Shown: positions 49,378-59,062, numbered from the stretch's first letter. The stretch: 64,000 nt of DNA from Sutterella wadsworthensis 2_1_59BFAA (GCF_000297775.1 NZ_JH815516.1:133226-197225), one strand, 5' to 3'. Notes: generated by a model from the sequence alone, not told the origin. Translations and numbers: made by a program.

Positions 49378-49906
49378 CTTAGACGTGTTTTGCAAAGGAG
49401 TTGGACTAAATTCCAATATAACATGGGTCTGCATGGGTGGTTGGCTTTGGAGCCGTTCAGTTGCTTCTGTTTGTTCCAAGTCGGCATTCAGGTGGTGTTC
49501 GGGTCTGGGTTGCGCAAGCTTGGAAACGAAGCGGCCTTCCGTCTGCAGAGCTAACGTGCGAACGAAAGGCCGCGGAGGAGTCTTCAGATGTCGGCGCAAG
49601 CCTTATGCGGCGGCGAGTTCGCGGCCGACGAGCCAACCCCAGGTGGCGATCCTTCGCCTGCACGATACGAAGCGCTCGCTCGCCGATGCGCTTCTTGAGG
49701 GCGCCGACATGTCGAGCCGTCTCTCGAAGGAGGAGCTCCTCAAGCTCCTTTCCGACCAAGGCTGACAACCTCAGACACATGGCGATGGACGCCCCGCCGA
49801 ACGACATGCGTTCGGCGGGCGCAGACGAACACGAACGGAGAAATCGATGGGCGATGCGACCTCGACGACGCTTGACCTCTCAGACCTGACGGACGTTGAG
49901 CCTAAA
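49378..49906. other. Debris between the DUF4143 gene and a TnpB remnant
   Basis: Plus-strand coding fragments are visible. One ends SLADALLEGADMSSRLSKEELLKLLSDQG at 49765, resembling the tail of a small regulatory or antitoxin-like protein. Another begins at 49847 after ACGGAGAAATCG and reads MGDATSTTLDLSDLTDVEP before running into the TnpB end hairpin at 49908. Both look like truncated host genes. Confidence 0.5.
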
Positions 49907-50935
49907 CAACCTCTCCACTGAAGTGGGAGGGTTTCGATACAGTCGAGGCTTTTCGCCTCGGGGTTGCCCCCGATTTGCCGTCACTCCGACCACGAAATCC
50001 TTGCTGACGCAGCCCTTGTACGGCAAGGGACGGAATCCCCCGCCGTCGGAACCTCCCGAACTCGCGCTCGGTGATTCCTTCTCGGGCTTGAATGACTGCG
50101 ACACCGGCGTCAAGCCATGCTGTTACTCCGGCTGGAACGGCTTCACGGATCCGTTCCGGGGCGTAGGCTTGATTTTCAAGATCTGCGTACAACAGGTTCA
50201 GACAAGCCGCCGCATCGCGGTCGATCCGTCGATCGTCGTCATCTTCACCCAGTCGCGCGCGGCGCTCCCAAAGTTCGTGCTTGACAAACGTGTCCGTCAG
50301 CAGATTGTGCTGAGAGGGCTTGAGTTTCTTTGGCGATACGACTTCCACCAACAAACCGGCGCTTTCAGCCTTGCTTGCGAGTTGAGCGTATAACGCTGCC
50401 GGCGCATGTCGCCCGATGGCCTTGCCGAAGCGTCCCTTCTGGAACGCCTTATAGCTGTTGTCCTCCACAATGATGTGACCTGCATGGCCGAGAAGCCGGT
50501 TGCAGACTTCACCGTGCTCGCGTTTTCGCGTGGCGGCGCAAAGACGAAGCATCTCCGCAAGTTCCGACCGGAGCTTTTCGTAGCGTTTCGAGAAACGCCA
50601 CTGAAGCCTTCCGGACTTCACCTTCAGAGACTTGTGCTTCTTGCCGTGACGAACCACCTCAACCGTTTCGTAGTTGTCGGGATTCGTCGCTTGGCGGCTG
50701 CGCTCCATCGCACGCTGAAGCTTGCGCACGGCACGGTGATCCGTGTCCGCGCTTGGCGCAATCTGCACTTTGGCAATTGTCCCGTCCTCAGTCGCATAGG
50801 TGAGCGCCCCGAGTCCCAGATCAATGGCCATGCGCAGATCCTTGCCGGCGTAGGCGTGCTTCAGAGGTCCCTGCTCCGGGAGCAGTGGACGACTGCACAG
50901 ACGCCATCCTCCGTTGCCTCTTCGGCATGCAGTCA
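49902..50935 (-). pseudogene. TnpB-like transposase remnant, N-terminus missing
   Basis: The C-terminal part of an OrfB/TnpB protein is intact: MAIDLGLGALTYATEDG (RuvC Asp), HIIVEDNSYKAFQKGRFG (Glu) and DDRRIDRDAAACLNLL (Asp). The first part of the protein is absent: homology stops near 50935, where the duplicated yqhA upstream region begins. As in the other TnpB, the usual CxxC zinc-ribbon cysteines are lacking. The stop lies inside an end hairpin. It belongs to a different subgroup from the tnpB at 44733. Confidence 0.8.
49908..49933. repeat. End hairpin of the truncated TnpB element
   Basis: ACCTCTCCACT pairs with AGTGGGAGGGT around GA, with two G-U pairs if transcribed. It overlaps the tnpB stop, as is usual for right ends of this family. 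Confidence 0.65.
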
Positions 50936-50988
50936 TTCGGAAGGGACGCACGAAGAAGGCTGCATGTTGTAAAATCAGCGGACCTCGT

Positions 50989-51020
50989 GCTATCGGCTCA
51001 TGTATGTCGATAGCTTTTTT
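50989..51020 (+). terminator. Terminator or attenuator hairpin just before yqhA
   Basis: GCTATCG pairs with CGATAGC around a 12-base loop and TTTTTT follows, 27 bases before the yqhA start. The same arrangement precedes yqhA copy 1, so it was part of the duplicated unit. It may end upstream transcripts or act in a leader. Confidence 0.75.
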
Positions 51021-51046
51021 CAGACTTCGTTCATACGGGACGACCC

Positions 51047-51559
51047 ATGGAATCGCTTTTCGAAAAACTCTTTTACAGCGCGCGCTGGATTCTTGCGCCG
51101 CTCTTTCTCGGCCTTTCGCTTGCGCTTCTGGCACTTGCGCTCAAGTTCTTTCAGGAGGTCTGGCACGTGCTGCCGCACGTCTTCGAGCTCTCTGAGTCCG
51201 ATCTCATCCTCTCGCTTCTCTCGATGGTCGACATGGGCCTTGTGGGCGGCCTGATCGTGATGGTCATGTACTCTTCCTACGAGAACTTCGTCTCCAGGCT
51301 CGACCTTGACGAAAAGGATTCGGAGCGCCTCGGCTGGCTCGGCAAGATGGACGCAGGCAGCCTCAAGAACAAGGTGGCGGCGAGCATCGTGGCGATCTCC
51401 TCGATCCACCTTCTGAGGATCTTCATGAACATCAGCACGATCGAGAACGACAAGCTGCTCTGGTATGTGATCGTCCATTTGACCTTCGTTCTCTCAGCTC
51501 TCGTGATGTGCTGGATCGACCTGCTGACGCGCAAGGCACACCAGCACGACGGGCACTGA
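51047..51559 (+). CDS. yqhA: YqhA / TIGR00645 (UPF0114) family membrane protein
   Basis: The 170-residue protein matches the UPF0114 family in length and motifs: [33 protein letters not shown], then [22 protein letters not shown] and [16 protein letters not shown]. Three to four membrane segments are predicted at about residues 12-35, 55-78, 103-125 and 133-155. It acts in the inner membrane and its function is unknown. It has a terminator after its stop at 51598-51634. A broken duplicate lies about 4.1 kb upstream. Confidence 0.93.
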   Translation: MESLFEKLFYSARWILAPLFLGLSLALLALALKFFQEVWHVLPHVFELSESDLILSLLSMVDMGLVGGLIVMVMYSSYENFVSRLDLDEKDSERLGWLGKMDAGSLKNKVAASIVAISSIHLLRIFMNISTIENDKLLWYVIVHLTFVLSALVMCWIDLLTRKAHQHDGH

Positions 51560-51600
51560 CGAACCCTGACGCTCGGGGATCGCATTTCAGCTCGAGGAAA

Positions 51601-51634
51601 ACGGCCGCTTCGGATCTTCCGGGCGGCCGTTTTT
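51601..51634 (+). terminator. Intrinsic terminator after yqhA
   Basis: ACGGCCGC pairs with GCGGCCGT and TTTT follows. Confidence 0.85.
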
Positions 51635-51658
51635 GTCCGTGTCCTTCCCGGCCTGCCG

Positions 51659-52552
51659 TCAGGCGATCGGTTCGATGCTGCAGGCCTGGAAAAAGGCGCT
51701 GCGAAGCGCGCCTTCGGCGTCCCTGCGCCAGACGGCCCAGATCTTTTGGCTGTCCGCAAGCTCGGTGGAGGCGGGCTTCATGATTTCGACGAGGTCTCCC
51801 CTGAGGATCTCCTCGCGCACCGAAAGGTAGGGAAGGAGTGCGACGCCGAGTCCCGTGCCCGCCGCGCGCTTAACGGCGCCCATGGTGTCCATCGTGACGG
51901 AGTGGCGGATGCGGATGCCTCTGGCCTCGAGGTGCGCGAGGACGTCGCGCTGCGTGCGCTGCTCGCGCTCGAGCACCCAGGTGGCGTCGGAAAGTTCGCG
52001 GGCGGTGACGTAGGCGGACATCAGCGGACTGCCGAGGCCGACCACGAAGGCGAAGCGGTCCTCGAAGCACGGAAAGCCGTCGAGGTCGGGATTCGTGGGG
52101 CGTCCGCTGATGAAGCCGACGTCGATCAGGTGGCCAGCGACCGCGTCCTCGACGACGTCGTTGTCCTCGATCATGAGGCTTGTCTCGATGGCGGGCATCC
52201 TGCGCTTCATGTGCATCAGGCGTCTCGAGAGCACGTAGATGCCGAAGCGCCTGTTGGCGCCGACGGCTAGCGTGCCCGCACGGCCTTCGCCAGCTTCTGC
52301 AAAGAGCGCCTCCACCTCGTCGGCCTTGTCGACGAGAAGCGTGGCGTAGGGCAGGAGCGTGAGTGCGGCGGGCGTGGGCGTGAGGCCCTTGCTCTCGCGA
52401 ACGAAGAGGCGGGCTCCAAGAGCGCTCTCGAGCTCCTTGAGCGACTGGCTCACGGCCGATGGCGACAGGTGCAGGCGTGCGGCGGAGGCCGAGACGCGGT
52501 GCGTCTCGTAAAGACTTCGGAAGACGGAGAGCTGTCGGAGCGTGATTCTCAT
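51659..52552 (-). CDS. LysR-family transcriptional regulator
   Basis: From the ATG at 52552 the protein has 297 residues. The N-terminal HTH is MRITLRQLSVFRSLYETHRVSASAARLHLSPSAVSQSLKELESALGARLFVRESKG, and the effector domain starts with GTLAVGANRRFGIYVLSRRLMHMKRRMP. Length is normal for the family. It lies 145 bases from the convergent-strand end of the AspT-type transporter gene, with a terminator between. Its likely target is a nearby operon, possibly the transporter, but the effector is unknown. Confidence 0.93.
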   Translation of the reverse strand: MRITLRQLSVFRSLYETHRVSASAARLHLSPSAVSQSLKELESALGARLFVRESKGLTPTPAALTLLPYATLLVDKADEVEALFAEAGEGRAGTLAVGANRRFGIYVLSRRLMHMKRRMPAIETSLMIEDNDVVEDAVAGHLIDVGFISGRPTNPDLDGFPCFEDRFAFVVGLGSPLMSAYVTARELSDATWVLEREQRTQRDVLAHLEARGIRIRHSVTMDTMGAVKRAAGTGLGVALLPYLSVREEILRGDLVEIMKPASTELADSQKIWAVWRRDAEGALRSAFFQACSIEPIA

Positions 52553-52619
52553 GGGCTGCTGTCGGTTCGGGATGAAGACGTCGGGTGCGGACGTGCCGCA
52601 GGCATTCATCGTACACCTG

Positions 52620-52655
52620 AAAGGCCGCCGTCGGAGCGCTTCCGGCGGCGGCCTT
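52620..52655 (-). terminator. Intrinsic terminator after the AspT-type transporter gene
   Basis: AGGCCGCCG pairs with CGGCGGCCT around a loop, with CTTTC following on the minus strand. Confidence 0.7.
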
Positions 52656-52697
52656 CGGTTTGTCTGCGACTGGCTTTCAGTGTGACCTTCGCCTCTT

Positions 52698-54374
52698 TCA
52701 GAGGAACGGCCAGAGGATGACGAGGATGAGCTGCCCCATCAGGATCCTCAGGAACATGGCGAGCGGGTAGACGGTCGAGTAGGCAACGGCCGAGGAGTTG
52801 CGCTCGGAGAGCGTGCCCGCGTAGGCGAGGGCGGGAGGATCGGTGGTGGCGCCCGCCATCAGGCCCACGATGCTGTGGTAGTTGATGTGCAGGAAGCGCC
52901 TTGCGATCACGCCCACGATGAGAAGCGGGATTACGGTGATGAGGACGCCGAGCGCCATGTAGAGCGGCCCGTTGCCGTCGGTCATGGCGGCGACGAAGCC
53001 GTCGCCTGTGGCAAGGCCCACGGAGGCGAGGAAGAGACAGATGCCGGTCTCGCGCATCATCATGTTGGCTGACGGCGTCGTGAAGGTGACGAGCCGCATG
53101 GTCGGACCGAAGCGGCCGAGCAGGATGGCGACGATGAGCGGACCGCCCGCGAGGCCGAGCTTGAGCGGGACGGGCAGGCCGGGCACGGCAAACGGCACGC
53201 TGCCGACGATGACGCCGAGCAGAAGCCCGATGAAGATCGTGATGATGTTCGGATGGTCGAGCTTCTTCACCTGGTTGCCAAGCTTGGCCTCCATGCGCGC
53301 GACGGCCGTCTCGGGACCCACGCAGTAGACCTGGTCGCCCACCTGAAGGTGGAGCTTCGCGGACGGAAAGAGCGTCATGCCCGCGCGGAAGACGCGGGTA
53401 ATGTTGACGCCGTCCAGACGGTTGAGTGCGAGATCCTCGATGCGCATGCCGTTGACGGATTCGCGCGTGACCATGAGCGTGCGCACGACGAGTGGAGACT
53501 TCTCCTCGGCGAGGTCGATGTCGGTGCGCTCGCGTCCGAAGAAGGCGACGATCGCCTCCTTGACGTCGGGCTGGCTCACGATGCGCAGGCAGTCGTCCAT
53601 GTGCAGGACGGTCGAGCCGTTGGGACTCGAGATGCTGCTGCCCGAGAGGATTCGGGAGGCGATGAAGCCGCGGCTGATGAAGTTCCTCACCTGTTCGATC
53701 GTGCGGCCTTCGAGCGCCCGGTTGCTGACCTCGACGTGGAAGAAGACGGGTTCCTGATGGTGGGCCCGCTCTTCGGCGTCCCACGCCTTGTCCTCTTCGG
53801 CAAGCTTGATCCGGAAGATAAAGCGGATGAGGATCGCGGAGCCGATCGTGCCGATGACGCCGAGCGGATAGGCGCATGCGTAGGCAACGGCGATGTTCTC
53901 ACCCGTGTACTTGAAGAGCTCGAGCGTTTCCTGAGTGGCGCCGAGACCGGGCGTGTTCGTGACGGCGCCATAGTGGACGCCGAGCATCTGCGGCAACGAC
54001 AGCGTGTCCTTGAAGAGGATGTAGAGCGCGATCGTCACGGCGACGCCAAGGAGCACCTGCAGGACGGTGAGGAGATTGAGTACCATGCCGCCGCTCTTGA
54101 AGGACGAAAAGAACGAGGGGCCCACCTGAAGACCGATGAAGTAGATGAAGACGGTGAGTCCGAAGTCGCGCAGGAAGTAGAGCACGGCGGGATTCACGGT
54201 GAAGCCGAAGTGCCCCGCGGCAATGGCCGCGAAGAGCACGAAGGTGACGCCAAGTGAGACGCCGAAGAGCCGGATGCGCCCGAGCAGCGCGCCTACGGCG
54301 ATCACAAGCGAGTAAACGAGAATGATGTGAGGGACGGAGGAGACGTCCGTGAGCAGATGAGCCAGCCAGTCCAT
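52698..54374 (-). CDS. AspT/YbjL-type aspartate-alanine exchanger family transporter
   Basis: The 558-residue protein has two blocks of about five membrane segments (residues 10-190 and 390-558) separated by a cytoplasmic part with two RCK_C (TrkA-C) domains, near residues 205-290 and 295-375. The motif GAVTNTPGLGATQETLE in the first block and GLMAGATTDPPALAYAG in the second are the paired signature of this family. AspT exchanges aspartate for alanine; other members carry other dicarboxylates such as succinate. Near a fumarate reductase gene a C4-dicarboxylate role is reasonable, but it is not shown by the sequence. Confidence 0.93.
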   Translation of the reverse strand: MDWLAHLLTDVSSVPHIILVYSLVIAVGALLGRIRLFGVSLGVTFVLFAAIAAGHFGFTVNPAVLYFLRDFGLTVFIYFIGLQVGPSFFSSFKSGGMVLNLLTVLQVLLGVAVTIALYILFKDTLSLPQMLGVHYGAVTNTPGLGATQETLELFKYTGENIAVAYACAYPLGVIGTIGSAILIRFIFRIKLAEEDKAWDAEERAHHQEPVFFHVEVSNRALEGRTIEQVRNFISRGFIASRILSGSSISSPNGSTVLHMDDCLRIVSQPDVKEAIVAFFGRERTDIDLAEEKSPLVVRTLMVTRESVNGMRIEDLALNRLDGVNITRVFRAGMTLFPSAKLHLQVGDQVYCVGPETAVARMEAKLGNQVKKLDHPNIITIFIGLLLGVIVGSVPFAVPGLPVPLKLGLAGGPLIVAILLGRFGPTMRLVTFTTPSANMMMRETGICLFLASVGLATGDGFVAAMTDGNGPLYMALGVLITVIPLLIVGVIARRFLHINYHSIVGLMAGATTDPPALAYAGTLSERNSSAVAYSTVYPLAMFLRILMGQLILVILWPFL

Positions 54375-54498
54375 TGCAAGAAAACCCGATCGGTGAGGTT
54401 CTGTCCTGATGCCTTGGGAAAGGCGCGCATTTTACGCCAACGGAAGCGATACGAGAATCGGGTTTTCCCTTGGGCGGGGGCGCCGTCGGCTCCCGCTG

Positions 54499-55046
54499 CT
54501 AGATCACGACGTCGAAGGAGACGAGTGTGCGCTCGATGCGGCCGCGGTTGATGCGGTACTCGACGGGTTCCTTCGTGATGTCGTAGGAGACGCGGTCCGT
54601 GCGCAGCATCTCGAGCCCCTCGGGCAGGTCGAGGCTGCGGGCCGCATCCGCCGCCACGCGCTCGAAGCGGACCTTGCATTTCTGGCGGATGATGCCAATG
54701 CCGAACTCGCGGTCGTAGAACTTGTAGAGCGTGTCGTCCTCAAGAAATCCCTTCGTGAAGCGCTCGGGCGTGAGGCCCGCAAAGCGCTCCATGAGGATGA
54801 CGGGCGCCTTTCTCGGCAAACCCGGGGCATCGGCCACGAAGTCGGGCGCGGCGACGGTCGAGATCGAGACGAGCTCCTTGCGCGTGCCGCGCGACCTGCC
54901 GTCAAGCCCCGAAATGATGTGGAAGGGATTCCTGTTGCCGGTGCCCTTGTACGTCCCGAGCCCTCGCGCCTGCTGATGACGCCTTCGTCCTCGAGCCCGC
55001 CCAGGCGCGCGGACGCGTTCCATCCTGCAACCTCGTGCAAAAGCAC
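54499..55046 (-). pseudogene. GntR/UTRA-family regulator, frameshifted
   Basis: The C-terminal UTRA domain is intact in one frame (VSISTVAAPDFVADAPGLPRKAPVILMERF, then DDTLYKFYDREFGIGIIRQKCKVRFERVAADAARSL). The end of the HTH domain is in another frame (LEDEGVISRREGSG), meeting the first at GTYKGTGNRNPF near 54960. The upstream part of the HTH is degenerate. A working GntR protein would need about 240 continuous residues. The gene appears dead. Confidence 0.75.
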
Positions 55047-55437
55047 TCCGAATTTCCATGTTGTCCATGATTCTGGCCGCCTTCGGCGTCCTTGTTGCCT
55101 CTCTGCTTCCCGTTCTCAAGAAGCGCTGCGTGCCTCTCTGCGGATGATCCTCTCGAAGCCTGCGCGCGCCTTCGGGTACGCCTCCAATCGCTTGGGCGCG
55201 CACAGGCCTCGAAACCCATTCTGAAAATCGTTCCCTGTGCCGGTTGCCCCGGGCTGCAGCCGGCTTTGCTGCCCCGGTCCGCTCTTGGTCCGGGGTTCTT
55301 TTTATCTTTGGTGACGACGAAGGCGCCGTCTGCGGACGCACAAGCCGCAGACGGCGCCTTCATTTTCATCCTGCGGGCGTCTCCCTCAGACGCCTGCAGG
55401 AAATGCCGTCCTGCCTTTTATGTTGAGGCGGCTGCGC
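55047..55437. other. Gene-free stretch with two strong hairpins
   Basis: A terminator-like hairpin CCCCGG/CCGGGG with TTCTTTTT lies at 55272-55303 on the plus strand. A perfect 14-bp stem, GGCGCCGTCTGCGG with CCGCAGACGGCGCC around nine bases, lies at 55322-55358 and probably ends the flavocytochrome transcript. No credible gene was found. Confidence 0.6.
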
Positions 55438-57222
55438 TCACTTCTGTTCGAGCGCGTACTTCGCAGCGTGTTCGCCTGCACGGCGGCCGAAGACCACGGT
55501 GTCGGCGACGGCGTTGCCGCCGAGGCGGTTGAAGCCGTGCACGCCGCCCGTCACTTCACCTGCGGCATAGAGGCCGGGCATCGGACGGGACTGGATGTCG
55601 AGGACCTCGCTTTCGGTCGTGACGGCCACGCCGCCCATCGTGTGATGGATGCCGGGCGCAACTTCGACGGCGTAGAAGGGCGCCTTCGCGACGGCGAGCG
55701 GCATGTCGGGACGCCCGAACGCGTCGTCATGGCCCTTGGCGCGGTACGCGTTGTAGTCGGCGAGCGTCTTTTCAAGGACCTTCGGATCCATGCCGGCAGC
55801 CTTGGCAAGCCCTTCGATCGTGTCGGCCTTCTTCAGCATGCCGAGGTGGTCGTAGCCGCGGACCATCTTGGCCTTGGCGTAGAGATCGGCGTCGAAGACG
55901 AGCCAGGCGTGGCGGCCGGGCTGCTTGAGGATCGCGTCGGAGGCGCGGTCGCGGGTCGTGAGTTCGTTGACGAAGCGCGCGCCCGTTTCGTTGACCATGA
56001 CGGCGCCGACGCCGCGGACCGTTTCACTGATGAGAATGCGGCTTCCCTTGCCGACGGTCGGGTGGGCCTGGATCCAGTCGATGTCGGTCATGCTCGCGCC
56101 GGCTTCAAGTGCCATGCGCACGCCGTCGCCGGTGCTCGTGACGTTGTTCGAGCTCGTCATGCCCTTGAAGGTCGGACGATAGAAGGCCACCATCTCCTTG
56201 TTCTGGCCGTAGCCGCCAGCAGCGAGCACGACCGCTTTGGCGTTGACGCGGTAGAGGCCGCTGTGCTTGCCTTCGACCACGACGCCCCTGACGGTGTGGT
56301 TTTCGTCAACAATGAGCCTGACGGCGCGGGAGTTGAGGCGTGCGGGCACGCCGTCCTTCTCGGCCTGAGCGCGCAGAGTCTTGACGATGTGCGGACCGAC
56401 CGTCTCGCCGCCCGTCGGGCGATGCGTGCGGTCGACGCGGGCGCCGCCCGAGCGCTTCACTTCTGAGAGGTCCGCGCCCATGCCCTCGAGCCATTCGACG
56501 CCTGCGGCACTTTCCTTCGCGAGGATTTCAACGAGGGCTCGGTCGTTCTTGCCGCGGCCGCCCTTGAGCGTGTCCTCGACATAGGCTTCGACCGTGTCGG
56601 TGATGCCTTTGGCCTTCTGTTGCTTCGTGCCGACGGCGTTGTAGCCGCCCGCGGCGAGCATGGAGTTGCCACCCGAGAAGCTGTTCTTTTCAAGAAGGAG
56701 AACGGAGGCGCCGGCACGCTTGGCGGCGATCGCTGCGTTGAAGCCCGCGCTGCCCGCGCCGATCACCACGACGTCATAGGATTCGCGCGGCTCGGCCTTC
56801 ATTGCCGCCTCGATGGCCGCTTCGTCGGGGGAGACCTTCGGTGCGGCTTCGGGCGCATCGGCGAACGGCATCTTGTTCGGGAAGGTGTGGCAGTCGTTGC
56901 AGACGAGCTTCGGACGGGCGTGCGCGGTGTGGCAGCTCGTGCAGTTGATGTCGCCGAGATGCGAGTGGTGCGGATCGATCTCCGTGCCCGTCTTCCTGAT
57001 GTCCTTATAGGACCCGTGGCAGGTTTGGCACTGCGCGTTGAGCGCATGCTCGTCGTCGGGGACGGACGCCGCCGTCACGGCGTTCGTGCCGTGGCACGAG
57101 GCGCAGCCGCCCATCTTCGAGTGAAAGTCCGCGAGCGTCTGGCCCGCCGCCGCTTCGCCGCCGATGAGGGCGCCGCTCAGAAGCGCGCCGATCATCAGGC
57201 CGAGTGCCTTCTTCGTCATCAT
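55438..57222 (-). CDS. Flavocytochrome c fumarate reductase-type protein, four hemes
   Basis: The 594-residue protein has a signal peptide (MMTKKALGLMIGALLSGALIGGEAAAG), so it works in the periplasm. Four CxxCH heme sites follow: CASCH, CQTCH, CTSCH and CNDCH, between residues about 37 and 115. The flavoprotein domain starts YDVVVIGAGSAGFNAAIAAKRAGASVLLLEK and carries SGGNSMLAAGGYNA. HPTVGKGSRILISETVRGVGAVMVNETGARFVNE and GGVHGFNRLGGNAVADTVVFGRRAG are typical active-site and FAD segments. It resembles Shewanella FccA; related proteins reduce other enoates. An FNR-like box lies upstream. The start has AAGGAG in front. Confidence 0.94.
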   Translation of the reverse strand: MMTKKALGLMIGALLSGALIGGEAAAGQTLADFHSKMGGCASCHGTNAVTAASVPDDEHALNAQCQTCHGSYKDIRKTGTEIDPHHSHLGDINCTSCHTAHARPKLVCNDCHTFPNKMPFADAPEAAPKVSPDEAAIEAAMKAEPRESYDVVVIGAGSAGFNAAIAAKRAGASVLLLEKNSFSGGNSMLAAGGYNAVGTKQQKAKGITDTVEAYVEDTLKGGRGKNDRALVEILAKESAAGVEWLEGMGADLSEVKRSGGARVDRTHRPTGGETVGPHIVKTLRAQAEKDGVPARLNSRAVRLIVDENHTVRGVVVEGKHSGLYRVNAKAVVLAAGGYGQNKEMVAFYRPTFKGMTSSNNVTSTGDGVRMALEAGASMTDIDWIQAHPTVGKGSRILISETVRGVGAVMVNETGARFVNELTTRDRASDAILKQPGRHAWLVFDADLYAKAKMVRGYDHLGMLKKADTIEGLAKAAGMDPKVLEKTLADYNAYRAKGHDDAFGRPDMPLAVAKAPFYAVEVAPGIHHTMGGVAVTTESEVLDIQSRPMPGLYAAGEVTGGVHGFNRLGGNAVADTVVFGRRAGEHAAKYALEQK

Positions 57223-57313
57223 GATGTCTTCTCCTTTTGAGTGTTGTTGTGACGAGAGGCGGTTCATGCCGCCTTCCGATGAATCGAGTCTAGGCGCTAG
57301 GGAGGTCAAAATC

Positions 57314-57327
57314 TTGATTTGCGTCAA
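57314..57327. promoter_or_regulatory. FNR-like box upstream of the flavocytochrome gene
   Basis: TTGAT-ttgc-GTCAA differs from the FNR consensus TTGAT-N4-ATCAA at one position. It lies about 99 bases before the flavocytochrome start. Oxygen-dependent control by an FNR/Anr protein fits a fumarate respiration gene. Confidence 0.6.
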
Positions 57328-57491
57328 GTCGAAAACCGAAGGCGCCGCAAAGTTCTGCAGGAGTATTAAGAAAAACTGGAAATGCTTGGGTTTTCGAGTA
57401 TGTCGATTCAGGTTTTTTGCGGGGTGCGGGGCGAAGAGTGCGGTGCAGAGGTGCATGCGGGAAGAGGGCGGAATGTGAGGGCGAAAGACGA

Positions 57492-57527
57492 GAGAGGGCC
57501 CGCAGACGCAAGCCTGCGGACCCTCTC
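57492..57527 (-). terminator. Terminator-like hairpin beyond the torA remnant
   Basis: GAGAGGG pairs with CCCTCTC and CCGCAG with CTGCGG, with one mismatch. It lies just past the end of the torA-like remnant. Confidence 0.6.
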
Positions 57528-57584
57528 GGGATCCGTCGGGATCAGCCGGCCGCGGGTTCAGGACCGGGCCGGTCTCGGACGTCA

Positions 57585-58442
57585 GTCGTCCTCACGCACT
57601 ATTTCGGGCTGCTCCCAGACGCGCATGCGCGGGAGGTTCTGCCGAGCATCATCGCGACGTCGGTGCCGGGACGCGGCGCGATCCCCTGCGCCTTGTCGCC
57701 GAAGCATTCGGCCGTGTCGGGCTTGAGCGGGTTGATCGCCACGACCTTGACGCCGCGGGCCTTAAGGGCTAGCAGGCCGCCCGCGTTCTCATGAATCGTC
57801 GTGCACCAGTCGATGTCGTTCGTGATCGTCGGATCGGCGCCCCAGAGGACGACGAGTTCGGTCTTCTCGTTGATGAGCTCCCAGGACGTCACCTGTTCGT
57901 AGACGCCGTTGGAGCCGATGACGTAGGGCAGCACCACTTGGGCGCAGCCCGTGGAGTAGTCGCCCGTATAGGTCGTGTAGCCGCCGTTGAGGTTGAGGAC
58001 GCGCTGCAGGAGGTTTCGGGCGTTGCCCACGGAGCTCGTTCTCATCCAGCCGTAGGAACCGCCCCAGATGGCGCCGGGATCGTAGGTCTCGCGAACGCGC
58101 TTGAGTTCGCCCGCGACGAGCTTCGCGGCCTTTTCCCAAGAGACTCGCACGAACTGATCGGACTCGCGGCCTTCGCCGCCTGCGCGGTGGCCCTTTTCAA
58201 GCCAGCTCTTGCGAACCATCGGATGGCGGATGCGGGCGTGGTTGTAGGGCTGCTGGGCAAAGGCCTGCAGCCGGAGCGACGGCGCGAGGTCGCGCTTGAA
58301 GGGCTCTGATGCGGCCGCCCTTGAGCGTGCGCACGCCGTTCATGCCGGACGGGTGCTTGGGAGAGGCCGCATGAGCGGCGGGGATGAAGGCGGCGCCGGC
58401 AAGCGCGCCGGCTGCGCGGAAGAGATTTCGGCGATTGGTCAT
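57585..58442 (-). pseudogene. TorA-like molybdopterin reductase, deletion remnant
   Basis: The gene opens with a Tat signal, NRRNLFRAAGALAGAAFIPAAHA. A frameshift at about 58290-58200 breaks the next part, and the open frame resumes with HARIRHPMVRKSWLEKG and continues through GGSYGWMRTSSVGNARNLLQRVLNLNGGYTTYTGDYSTGCAQVVLP and ELVVLWGADPTITNDID. At APRPGTDVAMMLG the sequence jumps to a C-terminal tail seen in another frame, LPRMRVWEQPEIVREDD, ending at about 57585. Some 500-600 residues of the normal enzyme of about 800 are lost. It was a TMAO/DMSO/biotin sulfoxide reductase-type enzyme exported by Tat, paired with the cytochrome remnant upstream. Confidence 0.85.
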
Positions 58443-58526
58443 GTCGCTTTTTCCTTGTTCACGGTTGGTCGGAGTGTGAATGCCTGTTGTCCCGAAGGCT
58501 GTTCGGAAGCGGACGGCGGGGACGTG

Positions 58527-58910
58527 TTACATGGGCTTGGCGTGCGCCTGCAGCCACTTGAACATCAGTTCGTTGGCGCCCGCGCTCGAGTGGCCGGTGC
58601 GGCCGCCGCGCTTGGGCAGCTGGCCCGCCCATTCGTTGGCGGTGTGGGCGGAGGCTTTGGGCGCGCCGTGGCAGGTGGAGCAGGCGTCGGCGTGACGCAC
58701 CTCGGCCTTCTTCCAGAGTCCGTCGAGATCCTGAGTGAGCCCGGCGGGGGGCACCCAGCCTTCTGCGCTCGCGGCCTGCCAGGCGTTGCCCTGAACGGAC
58801 TTTTCGGCGCCCGAAAGCTTCACGGCGCCGTCCTCGTCGAAGGCGGCGTACTGGATGCGAAGGCCGGCATCGTGCAAATCACTCGCCGCGTGTGCGCTCG
58901 GCACAGTCCT
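58527..58910 (-). pseudogene. TorC-like cytochrome c, C-terminal remnant
   Basis: The remaining part matches the C-terminal monoheme domain of TorC: GLTQDLDGLWKKAEVRHADACSTCHGAPKASAHTANEWAGQLPKRGG with a CSTCH heme site, ending FKWLQAHAKPM. The four-heme NapC-like N-terminal domain and its membrane anchor are absent; upstream of about 58910 the frame is proline/serine-rich shadow sequence. It lies 85 bases before the torA remnant, so both belonged to a torCA-type operon. Confidence 0.82.
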
Positions 58911-59062
58911 CGCCTCCTCCGCGCTTTTGTAACGGTTTTGCGAGCGTTTGGAATGAGAGCGAAGTGGTATCCATCCCGTGAGTGGCGGGTGTTCGGAGGA
59001 GGGCGGGAGGGGAAGTCGGCTTGCGGGAGAGGGAAAAGGAGGGGCGTGATGGGGAGATGAGG
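58911..59062. other. Gene-free stretch upstream of the torC remnant
   Basis: Nothing protein-like was seen on either strand. The missing 5' part of the torC-like gene would have been here. Confidence 0.4.
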
